DNA of 64,000 nucleotides, taken from assembly GCA_008360955.1 (NCBI GenBank), contig LUCM01008935.1, positions 48,775 through 112,774 on the forward strand. Direction: 5' to 3'. Source of the DNA: Fasciolopsis buskii. Taxonomy: Eukaryota; Platyhelminthes; Trematoda; Plagiorchiida; Fasciolidae. Position 1 is the first letter of the stretch, and the number at the start of each line of letters is the position of its first letter. Below, in pieces: positions 1-13,800 of this stretch. A program made the translations under genes and the position numbers. Below the pieces are notes generated by a model. The model had not been told where the DNA came from and searched no databases. It saw nothing but the letters and a program-made list of their open reading frames with translations.

Positions 1-2139
1 TTTCTTGAAATCTGAAGCTTTTGCAGTTTGACCTTCCACGTAGAAGTTGAGCAAACAATGAAAGAGAGCCCGGCTGTTGTTGCCCTTGTTGGTGATGGTA
101 CAACGAACTCCCGTTGCTACAATCCCAACTGCGAAAACCGCCGAATCTTCCGGTTTTTCCACTTGTTCGTTGTTCATCCACTCTCGAATTTCCCAAACTT
201 GTTTTTTTCTTTTTACCCTTAATATCACAAGTGAAACAATTAAATTCAAGTCCAGCGTTTCCATGATCATTTGTGATCACCATGCTGTGAAGATACCGGA
301 CGATTGTTTGACTAGCGCTTGTTGACTATATCTTACGGTTAAATATTTTTGCTTTGTTCCTCAGCTGTGTACATATTGAATTCCCAGACAATTTCGTCGC
401 ATTCAAAGTTATTTACGTCAATTGATTTATTGGTTTTTTTTCAGGTAACATTTTTTTTATGGAACTGTAATATATATTTATCAGGCTGAATGACGTAATG
501 GGTGTGTCGAAAAGTCGATGCCTCATGTATTGGTTTCTTATTGTGAATAATATAATGTTCAAAACTGTGAACTGTGTATTGACTAAATTTGCCTTTGCTG
601 ATCAAAGTTCAAAACAAATACAGCCGCAGGAATAATATCTAGAATGGTAATGTAAAACTTTAATCGTTTTCTAAACAAGTTCATGCGTTGTTAGAACGTT
701 TGATGAGCAGCCCATATTGAAGTCGATGTTAGTAACTATTTGCGAGACGGTCTTTTCTAAGCTGGATCAAATTTGCCGAAATGTGAACTAAGCATAGCCT
801 TGTTGTTGGACAACGTTTTCATACGATTTGTAATGTGTAATTGAGCCGGAATAAAGTCGGAGAGTTCGCTAAAAAAAATCAAGGTTGGACCAAGAAATTA
901 TTTTCGTCGTTTGCTCGGGAATCTCTCTAGCTGCACAACTATGGACGAACATGTAGTGGACATACATAGGTTCTGCCAAACTTGACTAACTATAATATTT
1001 CGCTTTAAACTCGTGCACCTGACGGGTGCCTAACCGCACCTTGTAATGTAGCTTCACCTGGATCTGTGTGTTCATGTTAAGAGTCATATGGGGTTTTCAT
1101 CAGTATGCCTATGCTGATGTGCTCGGTGAATGGTGAAATGCACCGCAGTTAGATGATCTGTTATTGTACCTGGTCGGTTGTAGTACAGGTGAGTCTAATC
1201 ATTTAAGATTTCCGGCAAATTGCACAACCGGATACAGACGGAGATCAGAACATTTCGCAATCAGCATATCGACTTATGTCTGGTTTACGTTTCATTGTGA
1301 TAACCAGTGGAACTTTGCATAATTAGAGTATTGTCTGATAGATTTAAAGATCAAGGGAAATTCTACGCCATCAAGAACTACTCATTATGACCCAAACGTT
1401 GATGAAATGCATCAATTACCAACAACGCTGTCGTTAACATTCAGTTGTCCACAATAACCAACAAGTCCGTTCGTACCCAACTGATTAGTCAAAATCCGGA
1501 AATCAATAAGCCGTTGGATAAAACAACAGTTTATCGAGAAAATTCGGCTGTTTGGAAAGCGAAAACCAATGAGGAAACATTTTGTGGCAAGCTGTAAGAA
1601 ATACAAACACATTTTGCTCAAACCACCCCTCCATGTCATTTTATGTGTGCTCTTTTTCGATTAGTTTTATTGTACAAGTGTCCCCAGCATAGGTAACCAG
1701 CTGAGACAAATCCTATTCGTGCCTTGCCAACTGTGGCTGATGACCAGTATGTCGTACTCGTTGAAATGCATACCGTATATCAGAACAAACATGATTGAAA
1801 TCAATGGGCTTTATCTACACGCATGATGATTGGCTGCAATGACGTTAACGTCCAAACTATTCTGGCAATGCCATCTGACTAAATTTTCAACTGTCTGTCA
1901 AGATTTCACTTTACATATATAGGTTTGATGGATTGGTGCGGATTAGGACAGAAATAGTTCTGTACGAATACGGACACCAATTTGGAAGATTAATAAATCT
2001 GGAGTGCAGGTAACTTGGAGTTGAGGAATCCTCACCAAGTCAGTTCTAAATGTAAAATTAGAGCAGCTCGATGTCTGATCCTAAAACGGTCATACAGCTT
2101 GGGTCTGGTGTAAACTAATTCTATTGAGTTGGAACGTGT
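1..2139. other. Intergenic DNA, no gene recognised
   Basis: AT-rich sequence with only short chance reading frames. A 64-codon frame at the left edge (28-222) lacks an ATG start, contains a GDGTTN string and has a possible TTTTGCAG acceptor before it, but no family was recognised. I see no RNA gene or clear repeat here. Confidence 0.5.
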
Positions 2140-2490
2140 GCAAAAGATGCCCCTCAATGCTGAAATATTTTGTGATATCTGCCGGAATCTGGAATACAAA
2201 AGCAAAACGATTCCCAATGCTTTCGGCAAGATCGTGCTTGGATGCATCCAACATAACTCTGGGCCTGACGGTTTCGCGCAGTTCTCCGGATGTACCTCGT
2301 GTTACTATTTGAGACCCTCCGGCCGCCGGGACTCACACTGCTTGTTTATTCTAAGCCTGCTTTCGTCACGCAATAAGCTTTCATTGTGTTCAATCTGCCT
2401 TTCGAGATACGTCACCTTGAGTCTTAAAATTTGCGGTCCTCGATTTATAGCTGTGTTGGTTGCCAGAACGGAATTCCCATTTGCTTATTT
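2140..2490 (-). mobile_element. Possible remnant of a non-LTR retrotransposon (linker region)
   Basis: Read on the minus strand, two abutting frames give a charged, coil-like stretch (around LERQIEHNESLLRDESRLR) and then, after a frame change near 2310, a stretch reading DASKHDLAESIGNRFAFVFQ. The order of a basic/acidic helix, then a 'DASKADLLA..F..VF' pattern, resembles the linker between the endonuclease and reverse transcriptase of many non-LTR elements. No reverse-transcriptase core could be followed below 2140, so the identification is weak. A 139-codon plus-strand frame (2129-2548, TTG start) overlaps and is taken as its shadow. Confidence 0.3.
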
Positions 2491-4215
2491 CTTGACATTT
2501 AAGCATCCCGTAGAGGACTTCGTTGTTTGGATGAGAATATGGTCATGAACCGATGATTTTCTTGAACTTATTAGAAGTGATTAGTTTCTTGTCTCACGGC
2601 GATTAGATTCCATAGTAAAGATTCTATCCGAATGGAATTCCATTGGTCAACGCACTTGGAAAGTACGCTTTTATCACTTAAGGAGCTCCTTCTTCCATTG
2701 TGGACCACTGGACTTATCGTTCATAAACATATCAATGCTGACCACTTGGTTCCAAATTGCAAGTGGACACTTTGTTAGCGACCATTCTAATCCCCTAAAG
2801 TACACTGAATTTTCATCTCTCAACATGAGTGTTCTTTCACCGCAGTGTATTAGGGCAGATCACCGGTCGTTTATCCTATTCATTTGTACGGAATGCCCCA
2901 GGGAACAATTCAGTCATCATGCTAGGCTAGCAACATGATGGAGGGCTCCTGGACTACCAGCAGTACAACGGAGATTGGTGTTCAAATGTATACTGGAATA
3001 CGAATAAAGCTAAGCTGAGCAGGTGATGTTCAAACACAGACAGCACCGTGTATTTCGGTCTTTTGGTACGTGTGGTGGACAGTGAGCGAAATTATTGAAG
3101 TATTCAATTTCTGATTTTAATGGCAATGACGCGAGCGTAAGTCAAGTGGAAATGATACTTTCGGGAGCATGGTAGACCTTATGATGAAACCGTGTACCAC
3201 TCGATTTATTCTCACTACGACTAATTCGAGTGAAAACTGAAGGGCCATGGGATTTCAGAAAAGTAAAGAATTTGTATTTCCGCCAAACTGTTTGTTTCAT
3301 TGTTCAAATGCACTGAGCCCGATTGAGAAACCGGGTGTCAAATAATCCAGAAGCCACACGCCAGTAGACGGAATCCAACCGGATGCATTCCACTTACCGG
3401 GCAAATGCTTTGCCAATGTGTCCGGGATGTCGTACGCGGACTCAAATAGGATAATTGGCCATTTTTCAAGCGATACTTCAATCAGTCACAGGATTGGCCA
3501 CGTCGATCATTTTCTAATAGTATTAAACAACACAACCGAACAGGATCGAACATAGATTTTCATTTGTTTTCGAGGTGGTGGTGTCATGAGCCTCGTGCAT
3601 GGAATGAAAGCTCCCCATAGGCACTATGGAGTTTTTCTGTTTTGCAAGACTAAATTATCGACTCGCAAACTTAGTTCATTTGCTCCGTACACCCAGGTGA
3701 GAGTACTGCAAATTCTTAAATTGCTATGGAACACTTTTTCTCATGATATCTGTAAGAGGAAGTTTTCGGCTAACGAAGCATTGACAACTAGCAATGAGGC
3801 TTGGCAAAAATATGGCTTTTGTTCTTCCGAAAGCAAAATAGTTTTGCACCAATGGTCTTGCTGCATGTCTCCTAAGGAAACTATTCAGTATATACGATTT
3901 CCTCTTCACAATAGAACGAATCAAGCTAAGCTACGACGTGTTTAACTTCGGAAACTAAGACAAGACGTGAAAGGAAAGGTTACCCCTGAGAACGGACAAG
4001 GTGGTTCGTTCATATGTTCACGGAGAAAGCTGTGCGCTTTTAGGGCGCACCCGTTTGGAAACTTGCAGTAAAATGGCACTGGTCATAACGGATCGAAACC
4101 AAAATCGTAGGAATTTTACGAGATCCGCATTGTTGCACACTACACAAACAAACGAGGAGGAACAAAAACAACACAACCAAGTAGAACATCGACTAACAAA
4201 AGAAACAAAATTCCA
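2491..4215. other. Intergenic DNA, no gene recognised
   Basis: The region contains a 119-codon plus-strand frame with an ATG at 3586, but its product has no recognisable domain and no splice or polyadenylation context. It may include more decayed retroelement sequence upstream of the minus-strand remnant at 2140-2490. Nothing else is supportable. Confidence 0.4.
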
Positions 4216-4540
4216 AACCCTTCGTCTTACATAGGCTACCTACTGAGAATGCATCTAGCAGTAGGAGTCGATTGCTTGCGTTAGCGGCCCGTGACCACGC
4301 AAACAAATTAGTGACAGTCAGGTGCATTACCATCATGAGTTAAATTTGAACAGATGTTTGAGAGAGTAATGGCTAAGGCGTTCGACTGAAAATCGTTTGT
4401 CTCGGATTCGCGTCCCAATTCTAGCCAAATGGATATGCACTGTTGATGATTCGTAACAAAGATGAAGCAGCTGTACAGTGCTTTCTTGGTTTCTTTATGG
4501 TAATTTGTGCGGTGATATCACATGGTCAATTATCTCGCCA
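4216..4540 (+). mobile_element. SINE-like family A element, decayed copy 1
   Basis: Homologous throughout to the tandem units at 18676-19477: shared blocks include the 'CTTCGTC..ACATAGGCTACCT' head, the tRNA-like segment with AGTAATGGCTAAGGCG and GGATTCGCGTCC (about 4363-4430), the hammerhead-like segment at 4432-4485 and the tail with GGTTTCTTTATGG. Divergence from the other copies is high, so this is an old insertion. It sits on the same strand as the other full-length copies. Confidence 0.8.
4432..4485 (+). ncRNA. Inactivated hammerhead-ribozyme relic in family A copy 1
   Basis: Helix I is still paired (GCACTG 4437-4442 with CAGTGC 4476-4481), but the core is mutated. The first core block reads TTGATGA instead of CTGATGA, the second reads GAAG instead of GAAA, and stem II has a G-A mismatch. 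Loss of invariant core bases predicts no self-cleavage. Confidence 0.65.
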
Positions 4541-5387
4541 TATCAGGGACATGACACTCCGTCGAAGATCGGTAACGCGTCCCGGGAAGAGTGCTGTTCA
4601 CAATCATTAATTCTGTGGTCAAAAACAAATCTGAAATCGACGATTAGAACGCCAAGTAGCTATTGACAATCGAGCGACATCTTTGTTAATAGCTGACCGA
4701 TTTCATTTGGTCAAAGGAAATGACCTAATCTTGCCTCCCGGGAGTTCTATTTACAGCATACTATCCATTATTATTGGTTGCCCGGAGTAATAAATATGGA
4801 GTTTCGTGGTCATGCAAATGATATATGCTATCCTCGGAACAGAAACAGTATTTTTTTCTTAAAACTAACCAATAAATTTCTTTTCAGCATTGTCACATGT
4901 AAACTCACCCGAAGTTGCTGAAATACAGCAGGAGGGCAGATTTTCAACTGGAAATTTTGTTTGCCTTTCTATTTTTCCTATTGCTTTTGACCTAAGACCA
5001 AAAAATTGCAATAGAAATGCCGTTCGATTCTCTCCTTAGCACGCAAAGAAATATGCTGCACATCCTTTGAGTACTGCTCGATTGCTTTTGCAGTCCCAAT
5101 TAGACATCAGAAACAGCATGAATTTTCAAAGTAATGAACCAGGCTACTTTATCTGAGCGTGGAAAGTTGTTCGTCAAATACTCGATCTAGGTGTGGCTAG
5201 TTTAAGTTCAAGGGAGTTGGTGAAATCTTGCAGTTTGTCATCAAACTGAGTAGTAGCTGGAGAACATTGAATGACACGAAGGAATTTAACTACATTTATT
5301 GGAGTAGCATTCTTGTTATATATTTAATTGTCTGTTTTAAGTGTGAATTCAATCCTTAAAGCGATGGAAAAACTCTCACCTCCAAGT

Positions 5388-5570
5388 CATTTTATGATTT
5401 ACTTCCTTTATTAGTGAAATAACGATGTACATCATTTTTCAGGAAGGGGGCCGCGGCCAGCAGAGGGCTGCCAAGTGGGGAAGTTGACCGGCAGTGGGAG
5501 GATTCAAACCCGCGAACTTCACATCAAACGCCACGACCTTATCCGGTTGGCCACCGCCGGCCACCGTCGG
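5388..5570 (-). mobile_element. SINE family B copy, minus strand
   Basis: Read on the minus strand it has a tRNA-like head with a Pol III B-box-like GCGGGTTTGAATCC, then the family body (CGGTCAACTTCCCCACTTGGCAGCCCTCTGCTGG) in short conserved blocks. It ends in a tail reading GAAAAATGATGTACATCGTT and AATAAAGGAAGTAAA. The same order recurs at 21232, 25565, 46999 and 51621. Internal B box plus dispersed copies define a tRNA-derived SINE; no protein is encoded. Confidence 0.85.
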
Positions 5571-8500
5571 TCGCCTTCCTCTATTATCGTCAACGTGCAC
5601 TCACCTACTTTGTTCTTTCTGCCATCAATAAATGGACTATTAGTGCTAACCTAAAGAACGAAAATTTCAAAATTAGTGTTGTCTTATCAGATTAAGCGAA
5701 ATTTAGCGAAAAGCTTTTAATTCAACGAGATTTTCAATGGTGCAAAATGCACATTTTCCGATATCTTTTACGTATTTGCCTACTTCATGATTGTTCCTCT
5801 TCTGACATGGATAAGAACCCAGTGGTTTCAAATCCTCTTTGCTTGTTCTATTTCTTTGAAAGCATCATCGCAAAAATACCAGCATGCTCCTCGAGGACAT
5901 GGTGAATATGAATATATATACACTATATATGCATATATATTTATATTTGTATATACATACATACCCCGTCGTGATGATGTTCACAATCCCGTTGCTGAAT
6001 GCTAATCGATAAAACGAGTGGACTTTGTGCCCATCGCTTTTCTCAGTCCTCTTGCCAGAAAGATTGTAACACTTTTAAAATCAAATTGAAGCCACTATTC
6101 AAGTCAGTTCGATGTATTCGATACATTCTGTTCGTGGGTCCAACCAATAGACATCCTCGGGTACTTGGGATAACCCTGGTGACCAATGCTTCTCATCAGA
6201 CATACTTAGAGCTTATGTAATCCCATGCGACCTGATGTTCAAAATTCGCAATTTTTTGGCGCATTCAGTACGCTGAGTTTTTAGACAATCTGCATATATC
6301 TTGTCCATAGCACTCATTCGTCACATTTGAAACAATTGTTTGTTCACATGACACGATTTACATCATCACGGAATTTCCGTGGCGGTTCTTTGCTCACTAA
6401 TATCGAAATTAGGATTTTCTGATCTCGATTAGATCGGATCTTGGTCACCTGCGTTCGGCCGCACTCGATGACAGTGAAATCCATCGGTGATCTGGTACGG
6501 GCGGACTGCAGACATGTATCGCAAAATGACAAAACAAATGTGCGCATTTTCGTCGTAACTAGATAGAAACAGTTCAGAGCTGGCATCTAAGCGATATCAT
6601 CCGTCATTAGGGAACCTGATGTTGAGGCATCAATATGCTCAGATTTCGAAATAGCCATAAGCGATGCTTCCGGTTCATTTCTCCCCCATTATTGCTGCAT
6701 TCAGTGATGTTCTTCATCGTTCCCTTTCCGTTTAATGGTACTCGATCAGCAACTTTGACGTTTTTAGGACAAATTTTTGACCAACGAATGATAATTTTCA
6801 GTTGAGATGTGTAATCTCCATTATCCAACCTGAATCGTAATTACGTGAAAAGTAATTTGATTAATTATTTGAATTTATCATCAAATAATCGTGCAATTCT
6901 GACCAGTTGAATGGAAAACTATTCTTCGCCCAACTCGACTAGCCAGGGATAACAAACGATGGAAACACTTAGACAACTTCCTAGCCTCACCCTACACTAC
7001 AAAGAAAGCAATAACATCGTAATTTGGAATGCATTCCAGAACTAACTACGTTGCAACTGATTCGGGAGATGAACTATTTATTACCTCTCGGTATATTCTG
7101 TCTCAATTTTTTTAATATTGGCTTTACTGTTCAGGAAAACATAATTTTTAACGATTCCGATTATTTTATTTCTGTATTGTGTCGGCAAATGGTCCCGCGA
7201 AGATAAGAACCGAGAACGAGAAAGACATAAACTGTGGCTAAATATTTTGTTGAGTTGCTGCATTATTTTATATTCTATCCTGTTAGCAGGGGTAATGATG
7301 CAGCGACGACTGCAGCGATCACCATGCTCACGGGTCTCCATTGTAGACTCTGTTTTGCTTCCTAATCTCGGGGACCAGACTAGTTAACATTTTGAACGGT
7401 CATTGGCCGATTATCGGTTAGCTAACAGCGATTAGGGAAATAAAAGTATCTGTGGTCCAGCAAATATTCGCTGAACGGTCGGCTGTCCTTGAACCGAACG
7501 ATATTTTCACGTTCGTAGTTACCACATTTGTTTTCGTTTGGATTGTCCTGATAGGATTTCGTCGGGGCATTTCTCTATTTGTAGCTGTTTTATGGGATAG
7601 TATTCGAAGTAATCGGAACATAGCCTGTGAACAGAGTGACTATCAGTGTTTGCTAACCCGTACCTACGTGCCGGGAATAGTTCCCGAAATAACGCCAACT
7701 GGACAGTTTTAACGACAGCACAACGAGATTGAGCCTCAGAAATTAGTAATATGTTTGGCACATTGCCAAGCATCCTACGGCAATAATGACAACAACAGTA
7801 GAGTGTGCATCACGGTTAACAGTGCCAACAATCTAGCTTCAGACAAAAGCTGTTTTCTTCTTTAGGAAAACTCACGTTATGGTGCCAGGACACGTGACTG
7901 CACCCCTAATAATGCGCACATAATGTGGCCTTTTAAGGTATAGATTACGAATATAAATTTTACCAATTCACTTCACAATCTGTAGTCGGATTAAAGCCGC
8001 AAGTTCTTACACAAAAGCCGGGGACCGGTAGAGGACGGGAAAGCCTGAGGTAGTAACATAAACAAACACATCAAACACAAGTCTGGACGATAAAATAGTG
8101 AAGTTGGAATAGCAAACGCTTGAGAGGACAGTATGATAATTGAGAAAAAAAATCAGTGTACTGGTTTGATTAGTTCTGTTCACCAGAAAAAAATAATCTG
8201 TTGTTCACAATTTCGTGATACATCTAATCTGCATTGCTGATTTTCGGTCATACTTTTTTATCTAGCCCTTCATTCGGATTGGCCTGCCAGGAGTCTTCCT
8301 ACGAACAAAGTAATATTATTGTTTTCACTGGTGCTGACAGTGTGACAGTCATGGATAGTTTATTCGTGATAAAATTTAATATTTAATGCACTTGTTGGGA
8401 TGTATATCAGAATTATTCAAACGATTTCTTTCTACTCATAAATGATATCGAGTTTCCACGGAATTATTCATTAGGCGATAGTAACGCTCAACTCCCTTTA

Positions 8501-9738
8501 AGAAATCATGTGAGCACTATGCTTTTGTTCCACCCCTTTAGGAATCGAGCTCGGAAGCGAACTCGGTACGAAAGATTACGAGTCTAAAGTCTTATCCCCC
8601 AGGCTACTGGTTACTAATTTTCTTTGGGTTGAGATGTTGTCAGAAAAAAACGGAATAGCAAATGAATCCGGATTAGGTATCACTTTTGCAAAGGTATTTG
8701 TGGTCGGAATTGCTTTTATTTTCTCTGCAGAACTGATCTGTGTGAACGTGTTTGCAAGCTGTCCTTAAGTTGCATTAGGCATACCTGATATCAGCAGGGA
8801 TCCACGTGATACTGCGCGCAAACTCCATGAAAATCATGAAACGTGGTGCAAGCATTATCACTTGGCATACCGTCGCCCTGACGATAGGATAAATAATCAA
8901 GCGAATCAGGTTGTAACAGGAAATCGGCGATCAGTAAAAACATTCGCTCTAATGGATTTGTTTTAGTGCAGCGGATAAAGGCATCTGACAAGCAGTCTTT
9001 TTGAGAACCAGTGATGAGTGAGTGAAAAAGTTAAGACGAATATTTCTCCAGAAGCGGTAGTCAGAAAACTTCGTCATGAACCGTGTGAAAGATAAAAGGT
9101 GTATTACAAAACCAACCCTAAAAAATCAAAGATAAGCTCGCTGAAATCAGAATTCCGTCCGGAAGAGTCAGCACAACAGCTTAATTTCTGAAGAAGTTGC
9201 TGTCCACATTTGTCTACCGGTGTTTACATCCATGTACATGCAACTGTGAATAAAATTGAATGAATCAAATCCTTGGCAATTATTGGATCACTTAGGGCAA
9301 CACTACCCAGCTGATGGAATCACTAACACTTAAGGTAAGCGAAATGTGCTGTGAAAAATCAGTTTTATTTCAGTCTCAGTCACTCAACTTCTTTGTTCAC
9401 TCGGCGATGAAAAACGAGCACCGAAACGTGGAATTTGTGTCTCCCTACGGAGCGTACGAAAGTCGTATTTACCACTGCCATCACCATCCCTGAAGTCGAA
9501 CTGTTCACTCAACCGGAATTCCATGTGTCTCGGGACCGTGTACCAAAAATCTATTTATGCAATCTCTGATTACATGACTGATGTAAAACGAATGAGAAAG
9601 TAGTATAATTCTGTATAGATTCAAATTGCCTTGGAGTTTTTCTGTTTTTTTATAACCACATGCTTCGTTTGTTGTTAAGAAGGCCCAAGGCATGCAGTCT
9701 TTTTTTAAGCGCGGAAAACCCAAGCCTTCGTGACAACG

Positions 9739-9740
<2 letters not shown>
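5571..9740. other. Intergenic DNA, no gene recognised
   Basis: Contains an AT/ATAC-rich microsatellite-like tract around 5908-5965 (TATATACACTATATATGC and similar). Overlapping open frames of 60-86 codons on both strands (6344-6828, 7452-7773) show no recognisable domain. No RNA gene or complete mobile element was seen. Confidence 0.4.

Positions 9741-9770
<30 letters not shown>
9741..9770. repeat. (CA)n microsatellite
   Basis: An uninterrupted run of about 14-15 CA dinucleotides. It lies inside a minus-strand open frame (9505-9909) that reads through the repeat as alternating C and V residues, which marks that frame as non-coding. Confidence 0.97.
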
Positions 9771-9771
<1 letters not shown>

Positions 9772-10739
9772 TTGCATCATGTTGTTAGTTGCCCTAAGAA
9801 ACACTTGGATCTTTGTGTGTAACGTACTCATGAGGACAAAAAATGTCCAAATGTCCTCATTCAACACATCTAGGGGCTTACATGCACACAATTTCGTGTT
9901 TGGCGTCAAATATTGTGAATGAAGCCGTTTCCTGTCTATTGTAGATTTGCAACAGGAAACGATTTCGTTCTACGTATTGTATGAGCTGCTTTCATGTAAT
10001 CCGGCATGTCGAGTGGTCGAAAAGGAATGCTACTGTTTTAATCGCTCATTCGTATATCTTTTATCGACTGTGATAGAGAAAAATGCCTGCCACATATCAA
10101 TCCTGGTACTTTTTCGATTATAAGATGCCGGCATTCCCTTGACATCAAGAAATTGTGGTATTGTCTCACTACACGTCAAATATCGATTAGAAGAATCGAG
10201 AAAATCTACCATAATGCATTCTGCACTGAATGTGATAGCGAAATTCAACGGGGAAAATGAACAGGAAGCTCAGTGGGTTGAATTGTTACTTTGGTTTATT
10301 TATTTATTTTTTTAATTCCCCGTTATTTGGTCTGTGGTCAGGAGATCTTCACTCTAGCAGTCAAACTGATTTTGGATCCATGTTCAAGAACCATTGGGTT
10401 TCGAAACAGCTGGCGCTGTTATGGAATACATTAGAAATAAAATAATCGATTGAGAACTGTAGGATATGTTTCGTGATTGAATCACTATGAGCAAATCAAG
10501 GAAAAGCAATCAGGGAACTCAGAAATGCAGATCTGCATTGCATTTCCTCTGTGCGCGCACTACTACTGATGGAAAAAGTTTTCGCTCACCAACAGAGATT
10601 GATTGATTTCAACCGCTGTTTTGCTGAATTCCGTTTCAACGTGCCCCGTTTATTGTAATCCATTGTTCTTATTTGATAGCTGGGTCGTACTCTACGTTTT
10701 GTTGTTCCAGGGGACTGCAGTAATCGAACTTGATTTTTT
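9771..10739. other. Intergenic DNA, no gene recognised
   Basis: No feature identified beyond short chance reading frames. Confidence 0.4.
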
Positions 10740-10887
10740 GATGAAATAATAGTGTCATTTATAGGAAGGAGGCTGCCGCCAAAAGAGTTTTACCGATTAA
10801 GGGATTCGGTCGCGGGTTACACGATTCACACAGGGGACTTTCACGTTTGAACATCACGACCTCATCCGCTTGATCATCGTCGGCCAT
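10740..10887 (-). mobile_element. Degenerate SINE family B copy, minus strand
   Basis: Blocks ATAGGAAGGAGGCTGCCGCC, GGTCGCGGGTT, and CATCACGACCTCATCCGCTTG line up in order with the minus-strand family B copy at 5388-5570. Much of the body is rearranged or lost, so this is an old copy. Confidence 0.6.
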
Positions 10888-13800
10888 CAGATGCACTCAT
10901 TTAGACTCCCTAACTTGCCAAGTGAGCAAAATCAACCATCAGAAGTTTTCAAAAACCCAACTGGACAGTATTGACAGCACTTGCAAGACACGACAGGCTG
11001 GACGACCTTTTTCCGGGGCAGTCATTTTGTTTTGGCTGGCAACATAATTCGTGTGCACATTGGAGGATGAAATTACAAACAGCCAGAATTACAGCTTTAG
11101 TTGCTGTCTTCTAGAATTGCTCGCTCAAAAAGGAAAAATCGGATGGAAGAATAGTAGAAGATAGACGGTAGAACAGTAAATTGAACTGTCATGTAGAGAA
11201 GAAAATATTTCGAATACGAGAAAGCCAGTGACTGCGGCATTGGGCCATATTACCCACTGTCTTCGGCTATAGCTTGGGGAGTTGCATAGACTCCAACCGT
11301 GTGGCCTCACTGCACCTACACAGAAGAGTCTGGCAGTAAAAGCTTCCATACATTTTACCCATGTCATCGATTGAGCATGTTGATCTATTTTCCAAACATA
11401 ACTTGCCTCGAAGAATCAAAGCACAACGGATGAGGTCGGCTCAGGGCGTTAGGAATCAAATTTGGAAACCATGGAAAATAGGGATGTCGACGCAGTCATC
11501 CTCCGACAATTCAGAAGGAAAAATATTTGACTAATCGACTTATTTATCGACCAGGCATCTAACATGCTCACATGGTCAAAGCTTGAAGCTTCATTGTTCA
11601 TCAAATGTGAACCAAATGAAACTGATAAGTCTGACCGTGTCGAGCGATTGGCCGCTTTCCAAACCTTCAGTTTGACCTCGGAATGGGAGCGAGAAGTCGC
11701 TAGAACAATAATTCTTCAATTTTGTGTTCACTAAGCAGCTTTTAAACGATCGATTCCCAGGTGATCATGACTAATTTTCCTTCCTGACAGTTTGGACATA
11801 TTTACAAGCATTAATAAACAATGTCTGAAATGTGCATTGATTTTCCGTCGAGAAATTTTAGCACAGATCGCCGTATGATGACAAAAGGTGGATCACAAAA
11901 GGTGAAGAACTAACGCAGTGGCTTTCCGTGAAGGTCACGTAACGGGACAATTTGACGTCCACTTCTTAATTGTGAGCTATTACGATCAGAGAAACAACTC
12001 TAATTTTATGAACGCTACCAGCCATCCTGCACTCACACGTGACTGTCTTTGTTTCTGTCTGATGCTCGACCGGAACCGGAAGCAGATATTTAATTGGCAA
12101 AAGAACGCAGTTGATTGGCTTTTCATTTTGCACTAGATTATGGGTGGAAATAAATGAACGCTTACGGAAAAGACGAAATCTTTCTACAAAAAGGCCAAGT
12201 GCTTATATCAAACTCCAGTCTGTTCGCTTTAGATGAACAAGATCGAGTCAGGATCTCGAATACCTGGTGCTTACGGTTGGAACAGGCAGAACCTTATTAC
12301 AAAATGATTTGGAAAATGTTGCATGCCTCTTTTCCTGTGTGTATGTGTGTGTACTGGTACAACTGTTTGGATGTTTATACTCCTTGATTCCCGTGGCCCT
12401 TTCACTTCTCTCGTTTCTTCGGAAGACCACCATATTATTGGATGAGAATACCACAAGTACGGGTCTGTGAATGGATCAGCAATAGCGGCTTTTCCACAAG
12501 AATCTTTTCTCGATAATAATATTCATTCATCCAACCGACAGTTTGGGTTGCATGCAATTCGACCTAGATTTCAAGTTAGTTCCAGTTTACCCAGCTACTA
12601 CCTATGCTCCAACTTCTTATGTTCTCGGTTGCTACCTCACACCAGGAACTAGTAATAAGCGGGAAAATGAGACAGCAAAATTTCGACTGCAGAAAAATAA
12701 GTCGAACAAATATCTACTTAGGAAAAGACTTGGGAACCAAAGAAGGCAGTGAGGGCCCAATTTAGCAGCATCACCTAATGTTTTTAACCATTGCTTCGGG
12801 TTACCTTTTGGATCTCAATCCGGTAATCTAACTAAACCTACACGAGCCGATTCAATGGTTAAAGCCTTCATCTTTTTACCTATATCATCAACTGAGCATC
12901 TTGAGCCATCTCAAAATCGTTACTTGCTCATAGAACTGCTTACAACAGGTCAAGCGGTCGTTTTGTGAGCATGCGCGAAACATGTCCCGAAAACCTCAAA
13001 CCATTCTGATTCAATACCTGTTCTATAGACGGGACCTTAAGATGCAGTACCTTACTTCTAACTTCTGACATGTTGCTTGAAATCGCCCACTATGTTCCGA
13101 CAATACCACAAAGACAACCGTGTTCCGACATCGATAGTTCTCGTAATTCTTCTGTCCTACACCACCACATTTCGAAGACTCATGGCAGTACCCAACTTCT
13201 GTGTGGATTCGACCTTCGATTAATGAGTCGGCGGCACATATTCTTCAACCTGGCAGGTGTCATTCGGACAGTAAAACACCGGGTCGTTTGGATCATGTAA
13301 GTTGTTAGTTAAAATGGAACACGACTGGTTGCGTTATTTTACGCAGAAATGCAAATACAAACGTAATGCAGCATCCGGCTGGATTGATCGGATATTTAGG
13401 TGCTTTTTTTGAGCAGCTTGGTCTACGGAATGTTCGCACGGCGACGTTTATGGAGTATGACATTTACTCAACCTATCTAATACAGGTTTGTTCAGCCTAA
13501 ATCTACTGTTCTTCCCAGGCTATGTGATGTTAGACACAGATTCTTTCCCGATGCACCCAAAAACCGCAAACAGATATACGTATACTCAAAAGTTCTTATT
13601 CCATTTACGATCTGACATTCAAGCAATAAACTACCAAACTTATGCAGAATTTCTTCAATGGACGGTAAACCGGAAAAGGGGGGAGTGCACAATACAAAGG
13701 ATTATTATATGGTACCAATTAAGAAAGGGATAGAGAAAAATACCCGGGGCCTTTTGCCTGATGTGTCCACTGTGTGTCAATGAACAATCAAGCCTGGTTG

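Noticed and set aside
28..222. Open frame with a VGDGTTN string at the left edge, reminiscent of a P-type ATPase GDGxND motif
   Set aside because: The flanking residues do not match the ATPase hinge region and no DKTGT or other motif is nearby; it lacks an ATG start.
2129..2548. 139-codon plus-strand open frame
   Set aside because: It starts with TTG, has no recognisable domain and lies opposite a more plausible minus-strand retroelement remnant.
3586..3945. 119-codon plus-strand open frame
   Set aside because: No domain, signal peptide, splice or polyadenylation context; the length is within chance expectation for this window.
9505..9909. 134-codon minus-strand open frame
   Set aside because: It reads through the (CA)n microsatellite as alternating C and V residues, a typical artefact.
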